A stretch of DNA of 64,000 nucleotides, from NCBI RefSeq assembly GCF_000271845.1, contig NZ_JH719395.1, positions 3,342,253-3,406,252 of the forward strand, in the 5' to 3' direction. Source of the stretch: Rhizobium leguminosarum bv. trifolii WSM2297. Its GTDB lineage: Bacteria > Pseudomonadota > Alphaproteobacteria > Rhizobiales > Rhizobiaceae. This document shows positions 36,720 to 48,076 of this stretch, in pieces (position 1 is the stretch's first letter; the number at the start of each line of letters is the position of its first letter). Made by a program: the position numbers and the translations under genes. The notes beneath the pieces are model-generated. The model was not told the origin of the DNA and made no database searches. It saw nothing but the letters and a program-made list of their open reading frames with translations.

Positions 36720-39259
36720 GGATCATCACGCCGCGCGTCTCGCTCGCTTTTCGCCTGGCGCTCCGCGAGCTGCGCGGCGGCATCCGCGGCTTCTACATTT
36801 TCCTCGCCTGCATCGCGCTCGGCACCGGTGCGATTGCCGCCGTCAATTCCGTTTCGCAGTCGATCACCGATACGATCGCCTCGCAGGGGCAGGAGCTGCT
36901 GGCCGGCGACGTCCGCTTCGAACTCAACAACCGCGAAGCGACGCCTGAGGAAATGGGCTTCCTCGAAAGTCTTGGCAGCGTTTCGGTGTCGACGGGCCTG
37001 CGCTCGATGGCCCGCAAGCCTGACGGTTCCGATCAGGCGCTGGTCGAGGTCAAGGCCGTCGACGACGCCTACCCGCTCTACGGCAAGTTCTTGGCCGAGC
37101 CGGATTATCCGCTCGCAGCCCTGCTATCGGGCCAAGGCGGCACCTATGGCGCGGTTGCAGCCCCGCTGCTTCTCGATCGGCTCGGTCTTGCGGTCGGCGA
37201 CGAATTGCTGCTCGGCAATGTCAAGCTCAGCATCACCGGCACTGTGAAAACCGAGCCGGATGCGCTGTCGGAAGGTTTCGGCTTTGCGCCGCGTCTGCTC
37301 GTCAGCCGCCGGGCGCTCGAAGCCTCCGGGCTGATCCAGACCGGAAGTCTGGTCGAACATGCCTATAAGATCCGGCTGGAAGATAAGGGTGCGACGTCGG
37401 GCATCCAGGCGCGCGCCGCCAAGGAATTCCCCTCCGCCGGCTGGGCAGTCCGCACCAGCGACCGGGCCGCACCCTCGCTCACCGAAAACATCACGCGTTT
37501 CTCGCAGTTCCTGACACTGGTCGGCCTCACCGCCCTGATCGTCGGCGGCGTCGGCGTCGCCAATGCCGTGCGCGCCTTCCTCGATTCCAAGCGCACCACC
37601 ATCGCCACCTTCAAATGTCTCGGGGCGCCGGCGCAGGTCGTCGTTCTGATCTATCTTTTCCAGATCGCCATGATCGCGCTTGGCGGCATCCTGATCGGTC
37701 TTATTATCGGCGCCCTGTCGCCGATCTTCGCCGCGCAGTTCCTGGCGCAATTCCTGCCGGTTTCCACATCGCCGACGCTTTATCCCGGCGCCCTGCTGCT
37801 GGCGACGCTGTTCGGCATCCTGACGACGCTCGCCTTCGCCATCCTGCCGCTCGGCCATGCCCGCGAGGTGCCGGCGACGGCGCTCTTCCGCGAGCAGGGC
37901 TTCGAGGCCCGCCACCTTCCCTCCTGGCCCTATATTCTGCTGGCGACCCTCTTCATGGCGGCCCTTGCCGGCCTTGCCGTCCTCACCGCCTATGACCGCT
38001 TCATCGCTGTCGTCTTCGTCGGTGCGATCGTTTTCGCCTTCGTCGTGCTGCGCCTCGTCGCAGCTGCGATCGCCTGGCTTGCGCGCCGCAGTCCGCGGGT
38101 GAACTCGCCGGCATTGCGGCTTGCGATCGGCAACATCCACCGTCCCGGCGCCCTGACGCCCTCGGTCGTGCTCTCGCTCGGCCTCGGCCTGGCATTGCTG
38201 GTGACGCTGACCCTGATCGACGGCAATCTGCGCCAGCAACTGACGGGCCGCATGAACGAGGGCGCACCGAACTTCTTCTTCGTCGATATCCAGAGCGCCG
38301 AGGTCGATGCTTTCCGTGATCTCGTCAAGGCGCAGGCGCCGAAGGGCAAGCTGATGGAAGTGCCGATGCTGCGCGGCCGGATCGTTGCCTTCAACGGCGA
38401 GGACGTCAGCAAGATGAACGTGCCGGCCGCCGGCCGCTGGGTGCTGAACGGCGATCGCGGCATCACCTACGCCGACACCCTGCCTGAGAATGCCGCTCTC
38501 ACCGAGGGCGGTTGGTGGGACAAGGATTACAGCGGCGAACCGCTCGTCTCCTTCTCCTCGGAAGAAGCGCATGAACTCGGCCTGAAGATCGGCGACAAGG
38601 TCACCGTCAACGTGCTCGGCCGCAATATCACCGCGAAGATCGCCAATCTGCGCCGCGTCCAATGGGAATCGCTGTCGATCAATTTCGTCATGGTCTTCTC
38701 GCCGAACACCTTCCGCGGCGCCCCGCATGCGTGGCTGGCGACGCTGACCGATCCCTCCTCGACGCCGGCCGAAGATGCGGCGATCCTGAAATCCGTCACC
38801 AACACCTATCCGACGATCACCAGCGTCCGCGTCAAGGACGCGATCGACATCGTCAACCAGCTGGTTGCGCAGCTTGCGACCGCAATCCGCGCCGCCGCCT
38901 CCGTCGCCCTCATCGCCTCGATCCTCGTCCTTGCCGGGGCGCTTGCCGCCGGAAACCGGGCGCGCACCCATGATGCAGTGGTGCTGAAGACGCTCGGCGC
39001 CACCCGCGCCATGCTGATTCGCGCCTTCAGCTACGAATATCTGATCCTTGGGCTGGCGACCGCCATTTTCGCGCTGATCGCCGGCAGCGTTGCCGCTTGG
39101 TTCATCGTCGCCCGCATCATGCGACTGCCCTCGACCTTCCTGCCCGATGTCGCAGGACTGACGCTATTGACCGCGCTCGTCCTCACCGTCGGCATCGGCC
39201 TCATCGGCACCTGGCGCATCCTCGGGCAGAATGCCGCGCCCGTCCTGCGCGAGCTTTGA
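36716..39259 (+). CDS. ABC transporter permease (YbbP-like, FtsX family)
   Basis: 847 aa with about ten membrane helices in two FtsX blocks (near 255-500 and 715-845) around a large periplasmic domain, the YbbP layout. The conserved NAVRAFLDSKRTTIATFKCLGAPAQVVVLIYL and NRARTHDAVVLKTLGATRAMLIRAFSYEYLILG are the coupling loops that contact the ATPase. It starts 4 bases before the ATPase stop. Cargo unknown; in other bacteria the system is near tesA, as here. Confidence 0.92.
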   Translation: MRIITPRVSLAFRLALRELRGGIRGFYIFLACIALGTGAIAAVNSVSQSITDTIASQGQELLAGDVRFELNNREATPEEMGFLESLGSVSVSTGLRSMARKPDGSDQALVEVKAVDDAYPLYGKFLAEPDYPLAALLSGQGGTYGAVAAPLLLDRLGLAVGDELLLGNVKLSITGTVKTEPDALSEGFGFAPRLLVSRRALEASGLIQTGSLVEHAYKIRLEDKGATSGIQARAAKEFPSAGWAVRTSDRAAPSLTENITRFSQFLTLVGLTALIVGGVGVANAVRAFLDSKRTTIATFKCLGAPAQVVVLIYLFQIAMIALGGILIGLIIGALSPIFAAQFLAQFLPVSTSPTLYPGALLLATLFGILTTLAFAILPLGHAREVPATALFREQGFEARHLPSWPYILLATLFMAALAGLAVLTAYDRFIAVVFVGAIVFAFVVLRLVAAAIAWLARRSPRVNSPALRLAIGNIHRPGALTPSVVLSLGLGLALLVTLTLIDGNLRQQLTGRMNEGAPNFFFVDIQSAEVDAFRDLVKAQAPKGKLMEVPMLRGRIVAFNGEDVSKMNVPAAGRWVLNGDRGITYADTLPENAALTEGGWWDKDYSGEPLVSFSSEEAHELGLKIGDKVTVNVLGRNITAKIANLRRVQWESLSINFVMVFSPNTFRGAPHAWLATLTDPSSTPAEDAAILKSVTNTYPTITSVRVKDAIDIVNQLVAQLATAIRAAASVALIASILVLAGALAAGNRARTHDAVVLKTLGATRAMLIRAFSYEYLILGLATAIFALIAGSVAAWFIVARIMRLPSTFLPDVAGLTLLTALVLTVGIGLIGTWRILGQNAAPVLREL

Positions 39260-39354
39260 CCGGAGAACGGCGCTCAAACCCTTCACCTTACGGCGATTTA
39301 ACCGGCCCGGCCTTTGCAAGCCTCTTGTTTGCAAAGGGCGAAAGCCTCATATTG

Positions 39355-39430
39355 TCTGCAGGCATGCTGGAGCTCCGCAGCGGCGCCCGGGTCGAAAACC
39401 CCGACACCGTATCTCCATCGGAGCTTGTAA
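39355..39430 (+). ncRNA. Candidate ybhL-type leader RNA
   Basis: Directly upstream of a Bax-inhibitor-1 (YbhL-like) gene: AGCTCCG (39371-39377) pairs with CGGAGCT (39419-39425), and CGGG (39388-39391) pairs with CCCG (39100-offset 39400-39403), giving a closed multi-stem leader. The ybhL motif described in alphaproteobacteria is found at this position. A second hairpin, CCTTTGCAA/TTGCAAAGG (39311-39337), lies further upstream. Match is by position and stems, not by alignment. Confidence 0.5.
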
Positions 39431-39439
39431 GAGGAAACT

Positions 39440-40168
39440 ATGGCTGACCTTCGTAACTATCAAAGCCGCGCTCAGACCGGCGAGATGATTGATCAAGGCC
39501 TGCGCGCTTATATGGTCAAGGTTTACAACCTGATGGCGCTGGGTCTGGCGATCACCGGTGTGGCCGCCTATCTCGGATTCAACTTCGCTGTTCAGGACGG
39601 CCAGCTCACCCAGTTCGGCGTGCTCCTGTTCCAGTCGCCCTTGCGCTGGGTCGTCATCCTTGCGCCGCTTGCGGCCGTGTTCTTCCTGAGCTTCCGCATC
39701 AATAGCATGAGCGTGGCCGCCGCACAGACGACCTTCTGGGTCTATGCCGCACTGGTCGGCCTGTCGCTCTCGTCGATCTTCCTGGTCTACACCGGCCAGA
39801 GCGTCGTCCAGACCTTCTTCGTCACCGCCGCCTCCTTCGGCGCGCTGTCGCTTTACGGCTACACCACGAAGCGTGACCTGTCGGCGATGGGCTCGTTCCT
39901 GATCATGGGTCTTTTCGGCCTGATCATCGCTTCGATCGTCAACATCTTCCTGGCTTCGTCGGCCATGCAGTTTGCGATCTCGGTGATCGGCGTTCTGATC
40001 TTTGCCGGCCTCACCGCCTACGACACGCAGCGGATCAAGGAATTGTACCTGGAAGCCGATGACGTTGCCGTGGCCGGTCGCAAGGCGATCATGGGTGCGC
40101 TGACGCTCTATCTCGACTTCATCAACCTCTTCATGTTCCTGCTGCAGTTCATGGGCAACCGCAAATAA
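39440..40168 (+). CDS. Bax inhibitor-1 / YccA (YbhL) family membrane protein
   Basis: 242 aa with seven hydrophobic helices; the end SSAMQFAISVIGVLIFAGLTAYDTQRIKELY holds the conserved aspartates of the BI-1 pore (YDTQRIK). The family is a pH-sensitive calcium leak channel in other bacteria and FtsH modulator in E. coli; role here unproven. AAGAGGAAACT precedes the ATG. A structured leader lies upstream and a strong terminator follows, so it is a single-gene unit. Confidence 0.95.
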   Translation: MADLRNYQSRAQTGEMIDQGLRAYMVKVYNLMALGLAITGVAAYLGFNFAVQDGQLTQFGVLLFQSPLRWVVILAPLAAVFFLSFRINSMSVAAAQTTFWVYAALVGLSLSSIFLVYTGQSVVQTFFVTAASFGALSLYGYTTKRDLSAMGSFLIMGLFGLIIASIVNIFLASSAMQFAISVIGVLIFAGLTAYDTQRIKELYLEADDVAVAGRKAIMGALTLYLDFINLFMFLLQFMGNRK

Positions 40169-40185
40169 GCAGGCAGACTGAGATC

Positions 40186-40212
40186 GAAAAGGCGGCTTCG
40201 GCCGCCTTTTTT
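40186..40212 (+). terminator. Intrinsic terminator of the Bax-inhibitor-1 gene
   Basis: AAAAGGCGGC and GCCGCCTTTT form a ten-base stem, with loop TTCGG, followed by TTTTTT. It starts 17 bases after the stop. Confidence 0.93.
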
Positions 40213-40249
40213 GTTGCGCTGATTTTCCTGGGATGGTTTTAGGAGAGCC

Positions 40250-40834
40250 TTGCCCTCCTATGGACCCGCCGCCGAAATGTCCTTTCTTCTGCGCGATGGC
40301 TCTGAAGCCGATATTCCCGCCATTACCGGTATCTACCGGGAATCCGTCCTGAACGGCACGTCGAGCTACGAGATCACGCCGCCATCCGAGGCCGAGATGG
40401 CGCAGCGTTTTTTGGCGATCGTCGGCCAGCAATATCCCTATATCGCCGCAACCGGTGCGGATGGAGGCCTGCTCGGCTATGCCTATGCCTCGGCCTTTCG
40501 CGTCCGCCCGGCCTATCGGTGGATGGTCGAAGATTCGATCTATCTGGCGCCCGAAGCCCGCGGCCGCGGCATCGGCAAAGCGCTGATGACCGAGCTCATC
40601 GACCGCTGCACAGGTCTTGGCTTTCGTCAGATGATCGCCGTCATCGGCGGCGCCAGCCCCGCCTCGATCGCACTTCATCTCAAGGCGGGCTTCGTGGAGG
40701 TCGGTCTGATGAGGGGCGCCGGCTACAAACATGGCCGCTGGCTGGATACGATGCTCATGCAGCGCACCCTCGGCGAGGGCATGACGACCGATCCGGATCC
40801 CTCCGCCTACCCCGGCACGCTGTTTAGCGCATAA
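40250..40834 (+). CDS. GNAT N-acetyltransferase (phosphinothricin acetyltransferase-like)
   Basis: 194 aa. MSFLLRDGSEADIPAITGIYRESVLNGTSSYEITPPSEAEM and YLAPEARGRGIGKALMTELI are typical of the PAT/Bar branch of GNAT enzymes, which acetylate amino groups of glutamate-like toxins such as phosphinothricin and methionine sulfoximine. The TTG is preceded by AGGAG at four bases; the in-frame ATG at MSFLLRDG lacks a ribosome site but agrees better with the family's start. Either is possible. Confidence 0.9.
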   Translation: MPSYGPAAEMSFLLRDGSEADIPAITGIYRESVLNGTSSYEITPPSEAEMAQRFLAIVGQQYPYIAATGADGGLLGYAYASAFRVRPAYRWMVEDSIYLAPEARGRGIGKALMTELIDRCTGLGFRQMIAVIGGASPASIALHLKAGFVEVGLMRGAGYKHGRWLDTMLMQRTLGEGMTTDPDPSAYPGTLFSA

Positions 40835-40849
40835 CCCCGAAAAATCAGA

Positions 40850-40935
40850 ATCGATTTTCGGAAAGGATTATGCGTAAATTCAAAGTGTTAGAGCGCCTTC
40901 AGCGAGTCTTGTTAGACGCGCGACGCTCTAACGGC
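40850..40935. repeat. Rhizobial intergenic palindromic repeat
   Basis: AAAATCAGAATCGATTTT (hairpin) followed by GTTAGAGCG...CGCTCTAAC (stem of nine bases, 40888-40933). This type of AT-rich palindromic unit recurs in rhizobial genomes; the AAATTCAAAGTGTTAGAGCG segment resembles that at 23194. Confidence 0.6.
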
Positions 40936-40944
40936 TGATAGGGC

Positions 40945-41346
40945 CTACTTGTCGACCAGCTTCAGCGCCTTGTCGAACACCTTCAGCACCTGGTTCAACT
41001 CGTGACCGCGCTTCAGGATGGTGCCGTGGACGTTGATCACCGAATAGGCGCCCTGTTTGGCGGCGAGTTTGGGATTTTTCTCGATGCGGAAGAGCGGCAT
41101 TTCACCGGAGCGTTTGAAGACGGAGAAGACCGCCCTGTCCTTCAGGTGATCGATGGCGTAGTCGCGCCATTCGCCATCACCGACCATACGGCCGTAGATC
41201 CAAAGGATCGCATCCAGTTCGCGCCGATGAAAGGTCACCGGAAGCGGGTCCTTGCTCTGCTTGTATTCCCTGAGATCGACGACGACTGAAGAACTATTGT
41301 CGACGGAACGGCTTTCGCCGTGTCGTAAATCCGGCTGATCTGTCAT
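40945..41346 (-). CDS. DUF2794 domain-containing protein
   Basis: 133 aa. VTFHRRELDAILWIYGRMVGDGEWRDYAIDHLKDRAVFSVFKR is the DUF2794 core, followed by PLFRIEKNPKLAAKQGAYSVINVHGTILKRGHELNQVLKVFDK. The family is alphaproteobacterial, with no known role; no motif suggests an activity. No signal peptide or membrane helix. Long spacers lie on both sides, so it is probably monocistronic. Confidence 0.9.
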   Translation of the reverse strand: MTDQPDLRHGESRSVDNSSSVVVDLREYKQSKDPLPVTFHRRELDAILWIYGRMVGDGEWRDYAIDHLKDRAVFSVFKRSGEMPLFRIEKNPKLAAKQGAYSVINVHGTILKRGHELNQVLKVFDKALKLVDK

Positions 41347-41629
41347 TCAGTCTCCAAGGCCTCTGCATGTGACAGGTGGGTGACAGTGTGCCCGAGCCGC
41401 CGCAAATTGCAAGAGCACCGACCGTTACATTCGGCCGCGCCTGACAGCGCTGTCGCTTTCTCGGCAGCGCCGCATTTCAGTCAAAACAGCGCCTCATTTG
41501 CAGGAGAATTATCAATCCCGGTTTGGCGCCAGCGCGCCAAAGGGCCCGGCGGAGCGTATCGACCTTAACCCCAGCCCCGAATACGCTCAGCCGGGCCGCC
41601 CGGTACTTCATCCGCAAGCGGATGAAATC

Positions 41630-42370
41630 TCAGATATTTTTTCCAGCCATCACCACTGTCGCGCCAAGGATCGCAGCCGGATCGCCGTTATCGGTCGCCG
41701 ATTGCAGCAGGATCGCGCAGCCCTCGAGCTGCGGCCGCTGCAGGACGCTGGCCGGCAGTGTCAGACTGGTCGCCTTGCCGTCCCACATGCCGACCGTTTC
41801 GACATTGGTGACGCTGTGCAGATAGGACAGCTTCTTTCCGCTGTTCTCGCCTTTTTCGACCTCGATCGTCTTTTCCTTGTCGAAATAGACCATCACCACA
41901 TTGGCTTTGCCCTGTCCCGCGCCGATCTTGATCTCCAACTCGTCGCCGCGCATCGACGCGCTGATCGGAACGGTCAGCCCGTTGCCTTCACCGCTATAGG
42001 TGTCGATCTTGCTGTTGATGCCGCTGAGATCGGCGCCGGCCAGATGGCCGCGCCCGTTAACGATCGCCTGCGGCGTATACACGTTGCTGCGGCCCATCGT
42101 CCTGGCATAGCCATACTGCCGCTCGGTGTTTTCCTTGGAGCTCAGCGTATCGGCCCAGCCGAGATAGTTCCAGTAATCGACATGATAGGCGAGCGCGATG
42201 ACATCGCCCTGGCTCACCAGTTTGCGGAAAGCGGCGTCAGCGGGAGGACAGGAGGAGCAGCCCTGCGCCGTGAAGAGTTCGACGACACCTTTCGGCGTGC
42301 CGTCTTCGGCATGCAACGAGCTTGCGAGAGCAACACCGGCGATCAGCGGAATCAAGAAACGGGGGGACAT
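41630..42370 (-). CDS. DUF1223 (thioredoxin-like, exported) protein
   Basis: 246 aa. A signal peptide (about 1-21, cleaved after SLHAE) leads to VVELFTAQGCSSCPPADAAFRKLV, where CxxC (Cys38-Cys41) is set in a thioredoxin-like fold, as in DUF1223. YHVDYWNYLGWADTLSSKE is another family mark. It is likely a periplasmic thiol-disulfide protein; partners unknown. GAGGTGCAGGTGA precedes the ATG. Confidence 0.88.
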   Translation of the reverse strand: MSPRFLIPLIAGVALASSLHAEDGTPKGVVELFTAQGCSSCPPADAAFRKLVSQGDVIALAYHVDYWNYLGWADTLSSKENTERQYGYARTMGRSNVYTPQAIVNGRGHLAGADLSGINSKIDTYSGEGNGLTVPISASMRGDELEIKIGAGQGKANVVMVYFDKEKTIEVEKGENSGKKLSYLHSVTNVETVGMWDGKATSLTLPASVLQRPQLEGCAILLQSATDNGDPAAILGATVVMAGKNI

Positions 42371-42544
42371 TCACCTGCACCTCTTTTTCAGCGCCGGCGG
42401 TGTTTGAACCGAAGGCTCTGACATATGAACGTACGAATAATCCTTCCGGGTCCAAACGAAAAATCACGAAGGGGTGAGACGCAGCGCGACCGGAAGGCGT
42501 GGAAGACAAATCATCGTGAGCCCCTCGAAACCGTCGCCCGCAAA

Positions 42545-42574
42545 GAAAAACCGCCGGAAATTGCTCTCCGGCGG
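42545..42574 (-). terminator. Intrinsic terminator of acnA
   Basis: CCGCCGGA and TCCGGCGG form the stem (42551-42574), with TTTTTCTTT after it on the minus strand; 27 bases beyond the acnA stop. Confidence 0.9.
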
Positions 42575-42600
42575 CCATTATCATACGAGGCTATTAACAA

Positions 42601-45291
<2,691 letters not shown>

Positions 45292-45552
45292 GAGAGACCC
45301 CGTTTCTGATAGCCAACACAGTCGTGCGAACGCCTATGCACTTAATGCACATCAGGATGCGGGTACGGCCATTTCCGCTGTCCGCACGTGGAACAGACGC
45401 TCCAAGTTCGGCGCAAGGATGAAATTCACGCCGACCGCTGGCGTGGTTGCGGGTCTTATAGATAATTTCCTAAAAACTTGCCATACCCGAGCACGGTCAA
45501 AATCGGAGATTTTTTGAGCCCTCCGCCAGCGAAACGAAGAAAGAGCCGACGC

Positions 45553-46188
45553 ATGCATCTCACCGCCGAAAATCTGGCCGCAAGGCGGGGTGAGGATTTA
45601 ATTTTTGCTAATATTTCCTTTCACTTGGCGGCAGGCGAGGCGCTCATTCTGACCGGCAGAAATGGATCGGGAAAGTCCACTTTACTGCGTGTTGTTGCCG
45701 GCCTCCTGAGGCCGGAAAAGGGCACCGTCATATTTCGCGACGAAGAGAGCGGCGAAGACCGTCATCCCGGCGAAGTCGGCCACTACCTTGGCCATCGAAA
45801 TGCAATGAAGAATGAACTTACGGTTGCAGAGAACCTCGATTTCTGGCGCCGCTTTCTCGGCAATAGCGGCCTATCCGTCGAGGACGCCGCCGAGGCCGTC
45901 GGCCTCTCAGAAATCACCCATCTTCCCTTCGGTTATCTCTCCGCCGGCCAGCAGCGCCGTTTCGCCTTCGCCAAGCTGCTCGTCGCCCACCGCCCCGTCT
46001 GGATCCTCGACGAACCGACAGCGGCACTGGATGCCAGCGCCGAGCGGCTGTTGGCAGGATTGATCGAAGCGCATCGAGCAAAAGGCGGCATCGTGCTGGC
46101 GGCAACACATCAGCCGCTGGGGTTGAAGAATGCGCAGGAGTTGCAGATGACCGGTTTTGCCGGCGTGGATCAGGGAGTGTGGGGGTGA
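45553..46188 (+). CDS. ccmA: Heme exporter / cytochrome c maturation ATP-binding protein CcmA
   Basis: 211 aa. Walker A GRNGSGKST (35-43), SAGQQRRFAFAKLLV (signature) and WILDEPTAALD (Walker B). ATPase of the CcmABCD complex that releases holo-CcmE during cytochrome c assembly. The ATG was chosen by family start; a TTG 25 codons upstream lacks similarity. A repeat-rich spacer of 247 bases separates it from ccmB, unusual for this operon. Confidence 0.95.
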   Translation: MHLTAENLAARRGEDLIFANISFHLAAGEALILTGRNGSGKSTLLRVVAGLLRPEKGTVIFRDEESGEDRHPGEVGHYLGHRNAMKNELTVAENLDFWRRFLGNSGLSVEDAAEAVGLSEITHLPFGYLSAGQQRRFAFAKLLVAHRPVWILDEPTAALDASAERLLAGLIEAHRAKGGIVLAATHQPLGLKNAQELQMTGFAGVDQGVWG

Positions 46189-46224
46189 TGGTTTGGGGTA
46201 ATCCACTGGCATGTGATGCCAAGA

Positions 46225-46379
46225 CCCCTCCCCAACCCCTCCCCACAAGGGGGAGGGGCTACGTTGCCGCACGGTCTCAGATAAAAAGCAGCCTATTCGA
46301 TTGCGGAAGCATGGCTTTAGAGCGTGATCGGCAGCCGCGGTTTAGTCCCTCCCCCTTGTGGGGAGGGGTTGGGGAGGGG
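46225..46379. repeat. 33-bp G-run inverted repeat pair between ccmA and ccmB
   Basis: 46225-46257 and 46347-46379 are perfect 33-base inverted repeats (CCCCTCCCCAACCCCTCCCC...), separated by 89 bases. RNA from the operon would form a very strong hairpin. A related pair follows ccmG (48698). No transposase nearby; MITE-like or REP-like element. Confidence 0.85.
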
Positions 46380-46435
46380 TTTTCCTCCGCCGATGGAAAT
46401 GGGTCTTCTGCACCCGCCAAGGAAAAATCTGCCGC

Positions 46436-47095
46436 ATGACCGCCCTCTTCCTCCGCGATCTCAAACTCTCGATCCGCGCCGGCGGTGGCGCGCTGATCGG
46501 CGTGCTGTTCTTCCTCACCGTCGTCGCCGTCATCCCCTTCGGCGTCGGTCCCGATCTCAAGCTGCTCTCCCGCATCGGCCCCGCCATCGTCTGGATCGGC
46601 GCACTGCTTGCCGCGCTTCTCGGCCTCGACCGCCTGTTCCAGGCCGAGCGCGACGACGGATCGCTCGACCTGATGCTGATGCAGGACACGCCGCTCGTCC
46701 TCACCGTGCTGGTCAAATGCTTCGCCCACTGGACGGCGACCAGCCTGCCGCTGGTGATCGCCTCGCCGCTGCTCGGCCTCTTCATGAATATGGATGAGAC
46801 GGCGATCGGCGCGACCGCGTTGACGCTGCTTGTCGGATCGCCGGCCATCACCTTCATCGGCGCCGTCGGCGCCGCAGTCGCCGTGGCGCTACCCCGCGGC
46901 AGCCTGCTGGTCTCGATCCTGGTGCTGCCGCTGACCATCCCGGTGCTGATCTTCGGCGTCAGCGCCACCTATGCCGCGGTCGAGGATCCCGCGCCGTTTC
47001 TGCCGCCTTTCCTCATCCTGATCGCGCTGACACTGTTCTTCGCGGTCATCGGCCCGGCGGCGGCGGCGCTGGCGCTACGAAACACGGCGGATTGA
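46436..47095 (+). CDS. ccmB: Heme exporter / cytochrome c maturation permease CcmB
   Basis: 219 aa, six hydrophobic segments. LFLRDLKLSIRAGGGALIGVLFFLTVVAVIPFGVGPD is the CcmB N-terminus, and DLMLMQDTPLVLTVLVKCFAHWTATSLPLVIASPLLGLFMNMD the core. It forms the membrane part of CcmABCD. AAGGA precedes the ATG at 12 bases, slightly far. The start is confirmed by the family's MTALFLRD opening. Confidence 0.95.
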   Translation: MTALFLRDLKLSIRAGGGALIGVLFFLTVVAVIPFGVGPDLKLLSRIGPAIVWIGALLAALLGLDRLFQAERDDGSLDLMLMQDTPLVLTVLVKCFAHWTATSLPLVIASPLLGLFMNMDETAIGATALTLLVGSPAITFIGAVGAAVAVALPRGSLLVSILVLPLTIPVLIFGVSATYAAVEDPAPFLPPFLILIALTLFFAVIGPAAAALALRNTAD

Positions 47096-47143
47096 CCAGC
47101 CATTCGATTGCGGGAAAAGCCGGATCAAGGTAAGGAAGCGGAC

Positions 47144-47905
47144 ATGAGCCAAACGAGCCTTGCCATCAGCAAATTCAGCGATCTCGCCAACCCGACGCGG
47201 TTTCTGGCGCTGGCGGCGCGCGTCATTCCCTGGCTGGCCGGCATTACCGCCCTCTGTTTCGCGGTTGGCCTCTATCTCAGCTTCTCGACCGAGGGTGACT
47301 ACCAGCAGGGCGAGACGGTCCGCATCATGTATATCCATGTGCCCGCAGCCTGGCTGTCGATGATGTGCTACACGATCATGAGCCTTTCGGCGATCGGCAC
47401 CCTGGTCTGGCGCCATCCTCTCGCCGACGTCTCGGCCAAATCAGCAGCGCCGCTCGGCGCCGCCTTCACCTTGCTTGCGCTCGTCACCGGCTCGCTCTGG
47501 GGCAAGCCGATGTGGGGCACCTGGTGGGTCTGGGATGCGCGGCTGACCTCCGTCTTCATTCTCTTCCTGATGTATCTCGGGCTGATTGCACTCAGCCGCG
47601 CCATCGATGACCCGTCGAAGGCCGCGCGCGTTTCCGCGGTGCTCATCCTCGTCGGCTTCGTCAACATTCCGATCATCAAGTTCTCGGTGGAATGGTGGAA
47701 TACGCTGCATCAGTCGGCAAGCGTGTTGCGCCTCGATGGCCCGGCGATCGATCCGGAATTCCTGCGGCCGCTCTTCGTCATGGCGATCGCCTTCACGCTG
47801 CTGTTCTTCACCCTGCATATCATGGCGATGAGGAACGAGATCTGGCGCCGCCGCATCGCCGCCCAGCGCCGTCTCGCCGCCCGCATGGCCAGCCGCGAGG
47901 AATAG
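47144..47905 (+). CDS. ccmC: Heme transporter CcmC
   Basis: 253 aa, six membrane helices. GKPMWGTWWVWDARLTSVFILFLMYLG is the tryptophan-rich WWD-type domain that holds heme on the periplasmic face, flanked by the conserved histidines in IMYIHVPAAWLS and SVEWWNTLHQ. It loads heme onto CcmE. AAGGAAG lies before the ATG. It is followed after 3 bases by ccmD. Confidence 0.96.
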   Translation: MSQTSLAISKFSDLANPTRFLALAARVIPWLAGITALCFAVGLYLSFSTEGDYQQGETVRIMYIHVPAAWLSMMCYTIMSLSAIGTLVWRHPLADVSAKSAAPLGAAFTLLALVTGSLWGKPMWGTWWVWDARLTSVFILFLMYLGLIALSRAIDDPSKAARVSAVLILVGFVNIPIIKFSVEWWNTLHQSASVLRLDGPAIDPEFLRPLFVMAIAFTLLFFTLHIMAMRNEIWRRRIAAQRRLAARMASREE

Positions 47906-47908
47906 GCC

Positions 47909-48076
47909 ATGACGCACGCCTTCTATGTCTACGCCTCCTATGGTTTCGCTGCCCTCGTGACGGTCGCCGTCACGCTCTGGACCTGGGCCGACGGCCGGGC
48001 GCGCCGCCGCGAACTCGCATTCCTCGAAGCCGCGGGCATCCGCCGCCGCTCGGCACGCGCGAAGGGCGGCGAATGA
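47909..48076 (+). CDS. ccmD: Heme exporter protein CcmD
   Basis: 55 aa. [24 protein letters not shown] is the single membrane helix, then a basic tail ([20 protein letters not shown]). Typical CcmD size and layout; it helps holo-CcmE leave CcmABC. The stop overlaps the ccmG start as ATGA. Short enough to be missed by size cutoffs. Confidence 0.92.
   Translation: MTHAFYVYASYGFAALVTVAVTLWTWADGRARRRELAFLEAAGIRRRSARAKGGE

Noticed and set aside
45292..45552. Iron-responsive operator (Irr/RirA-type) in the acnA-ccmA spacer
   Set aside because: Short AT-rich palindromes such as TGCACTTAATGCA are present but match no iron-box consensus I could state with confidence.
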